From NCBI GenBank assembly GCA_003697105.1, contig RFFQ01000018.1:1-14441 (forward strand): DNA of 14,441 bases, read 5' to 3'. The notes beneath the pieces are model-generated. The model worked only from the letters and a program-made list of their open reading frames with translations. It was not told the DNA's origin and searched no databases. The position numbers were made by a program, and so were the translations under genes. Positions 12,678 through 14,441 of this stretch are shown piece after piece (the stretch's first letter is position 1; the number at the start of each line of letters is the position of its first letter). The stretch comes from Gemmatimonadota bacterium. GTDB lineage: Bacteria; 4572-55; J002.

Positions 12678-14441
12678 ATGTCCAAGTGGCTGTTTTTTTG
12701 GATTATAATCTTGATACCCGCTTTATCCTGGGCAATAGAAGTGGGCGGGCATATTACTGAAGATACGGTTTGGAGTCCTGAAAATAATCCCTATCATGTG
12801 GTGGAAGACCTCTATGTAGATGAAGGCGTCACATTGCGCATTGAGCCGGGAACGATTGTTGAAATGAAATCCGCCGAATTGCTTTATCCAACGCAAATCG
12901 GCAGTTGGTACTGGGACAACAGCGGTACAGCACGAGCAAAAATGATCTGGGTTGACGGACGAATTCTGGCTGAAGGAACGGAACAGGACAGTATTGTCTT
13001 TACCCGCGATGTGAACCGGCAGTTTTACCGCTGGGGCTGTATCTTTGTATCCGAAAACAGTGAAGAATTATCGGTGTTTAAGCATTGTAAAGTGTTATTT
13101 CCACTCTTTATATCACCCACCGGATTTGAATCATATGACGGCATTTCCGCCGCCAGCGGTTCGCTGATGATTGAAAATTGCCTCTTTCAGAATGTTCAAA
13201 CCGCCATTGATATTCACGGGTCTTTAGACAACTGTTTGATCAAAGGAAATACATTTCAGATTACAGAACGAAATGATATTCGGGATTATATCAGTTACAT
13301 TTACTTTAATAACGGATTTAACAGTGACTTAACCTATATTGTGGGGAATACGTTTGAACGAACAGACAGTTCGAGTGCCGTTGGTATAAGCATCGGCAGT
13401 TTGGGCAGTAAGCCGATAGCTCTGGTTGACAATCGGTTTCAGGGTCAAGTTACACTGCGGTTACAAGGTTCAGACGAGCCAACATATATTTACAATAATC
13501 AGTTTTTGGATGCCCGCCATTCCATCATGTTTATTAGCCGTTTTGAAGCAGATACTATCTATATTCATCAAAATCATTTAGAGATCGACCCCGATTTTTA
13601 TGGATACGGCATTGAAGCCGACTTTAGCTATGTGGATATTGCCGATAATGACTTTTATCGTTGTGGAATTGACATGTATGCGAGTAGTGGGAATGTGTAT
13701 AATAATTATGTCTATGATGATGTAATCAGGAGTTGGACATCTTCGGTATATAACAATATTGTTTGTTATAGCAGTTATTATGGGTATAGCATGCGACTTG
13801 AAACCCCAATGTTTTCCAACAACATTAGCTATTTTAATCGTTTTGTATTTAGCAGTTTACCGTCAACGGTTAAAAATTGTATTTTAATAGGCAGTGAAAG
13901 CGTTAATGAATTTAATAATTTTTATAACACACATCGTTTTCAAAACTGCGTAATTGACTTTGCCTTGCAGGATTCCTTGATTGACGGCGGAGGCAACATC
14001 TGGGAAGACCCACTTTTTGTTGATGCTGAAAACGGTGATTTTCATTTGCTACCCAATAGCCCTGCCATTGATGCCGGTTTTGATACGACTGCCGGTTATT
14101 ATCCCTTTTTTGATATGGATTACCACGAACGTATTTTTAATGACATTATTGATATTGGGGTGTTTGAGTATGGGGCGCCATCTTTGGGTACACTCCGGGG
14201 TTATACCTTGACCACTCAAAATGGCGAACCGGTGGATTATGTGCTCCTTAAAATCAATAATCAAGACGGTTGGTTTGAATTCAGTGATAGCAGTGGTTAC
14301 TATGAATTTAAGCTCCCTACCGGTACGTATGACCTCCATGCGGAACGAGTTTTTTATGATAATGCGGTTACATCCGGTATTGAAGTAGAAGCGGGGCAAA
14401 TCACAGAAGTCGATATCGATCTCTTCTCATTGGTGAATGTG
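12678..14441 (+). CDS. Exported right-handed beta-helix protein (3' truncated)
   Basis: From ATG 12678 the frame stays open for 588 codons to the window edge. GAAGGGA 6 bases upstream is the ribosome site. A signal peptide is clear (FFWIIILIPALSWA|IEVGG, cut after residue 19). The start of the mature part, with W-S-P and LRIEPGTIVEMK, is the usual cap of FCB-group beta-helix proteins. Residues about 60-435 are many short turns of the [IV]xNNxF type (for example NCLFQNV, GNTFERT, DNRFQGQ, NNQFLDA), a pectate-lyase-like parallel beta-helix. Residues about 440-503 hold the DPLFVDAENGDFHLLPNSPA and IDIGVFEYG end motifs of such helices. Residues about 504-585 are a carboxypeptidase-regulatory-like beta-sandwich (LRGYT, DSSGYYEFKLPTGTYDL). 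A T9SS tail probably lies beyond the window. The function may be polysaccharide binding or cleavage; catalytic residues are not identifiable. Its DNA is visibly more AT-rich than the genes before 10.8 kb. Confidence 0.85.
   Translation, partial: MSKWLFFWIIILIPALSWAIEVGGHITEDTVWSPENNPYHVVEDLYVDEGVTLRIEPGTIVEMKSAELLYPTQIGSWYWDNSGTARAKMIWVDGRILAEGTEQDSIVFTRDVNRQFYRWGCIFVSENSEELSVFKHCKVLFPLFISPTGFESYDGISAASGSLMIENCLFQNVQTAIDIHGSLDNCLIKGNTFQITERNDIRDYISYIYFNNGFNSDLTYIVGNTFERTDSSSAVGISIGSLGSKPIALVDNRFQGQVTLRLQGSDEPTYIYNNQFLDARHSIMFISRFEADTIYIHQNHLEIDPDFYGYGIEADFSYVDIADNDFYRCGIDMYASSGNVYNNYVYDDVIRSWTSSVYNNIVCYSSYYGYSMRLETPMFSNNISYFNRFVFSSLPSTVKNCILIGSESVNEFNNFYNTHRFQNCVIDFALQDSLIDGGGNIWEDPLFVDAENGDFHLLPNSPAIDAGFDTTAGYYPFFDMDYHERIFNDIIDIGVFEYGAPSLGTLRGYTLTTQNGEPVDYVLLKINNQDGWFEFSDSSGYYEFKLPTGTYDLHAERVFYDNAVTSGIEVEAGQITEVDIDLFSLVNV

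Noticed and set aside
13981-14211. 76-codon plus-strand frame near the right edge
   Set aside because: It is a shifted frame of the beta-helix gene, whose own frame shows the DPLF...GDFHL and IDIG...EYG motifs across the same bases.
1-14441. Insertion sequences, prophage, tRNA or rRNA genes
   Set aside because: I saw no transposase, integrase, terminal inverted repeats, cloverleaf or conserved rRNA segment on either strand.

Overview
The window looks like chromosomal DNA of a Gram-negative bacterium of the FCB superphylum outside classical Bacteroidota, for example a KSB1, Calditrichota, Marinimicrobia or Cloacimonadota-like lineage. The reasons are: two proteins end in FlgD-like/type IX secretion (T9SS) sorting domains of the YPNPFNP type; an outer-membrane beta-barrel and several Sec signal peptides are present; and most genes have strong Shine-Dalgarno sites, which are weak or absent in most Bacteroidota. 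This placement is inference. All supported genes lie on the + strand.

Layout. (1) 3-164: the acidic, repeat-bearing C-terminal tail of a gene entering from the left, closed by a perfect 16-bp-stem terminator at 173-220. (2) 403-8101: a tight six-gene run. In order it encodes a urea-transporter/M23-peptidase fusion, an outer-membrane beta-barrel, a secreted protein with nine 29-residue Trp/Tyr-rich repeats and a T9SS tail, a periplasmic TPR protein, a HicB-like/GNAT acetyltransferase fusion, and an exported purple-acid-phosphatase-like metallophosphoesterase. The first five are separated by no more than 17 bp or overlap. A hairpin at 8158-8206 closes the run. (3) 8433-10797: two GT4 glycosyltransferases 7 bp apart, probably a pair making a glycolipid or cell-surface glycan. 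(4) 10922-12616: a secreted protein with TPR-like helices and a T9SS tail, with its own consensus promoter, a TTG start and a strong terminator. (5) 12678 to the right edge: an open, unfinished gene for an exported right-handed beta-helix protein followed by a carboxypeptidase-regulatory-like domain.

How the parts may work together. Region 2 is the most interesting. A small-solute channel of the inner membrane carries a zinc-peptidase domain on its C-terminus and is co-encoded with a beta-barrel, a TPR scaffold and a repeat-rich surface protein. This could be an undescribed envelope module joining solute uptake, peptidoglycan contact and an outer-membrane component. That is inference from gene order and domains only; nothing in the sequence identifies the substrate or shows physical interaction. 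The HicB-GNAT fusion that follows by a 4-bp ATGA overlap is a second unusual architecture.
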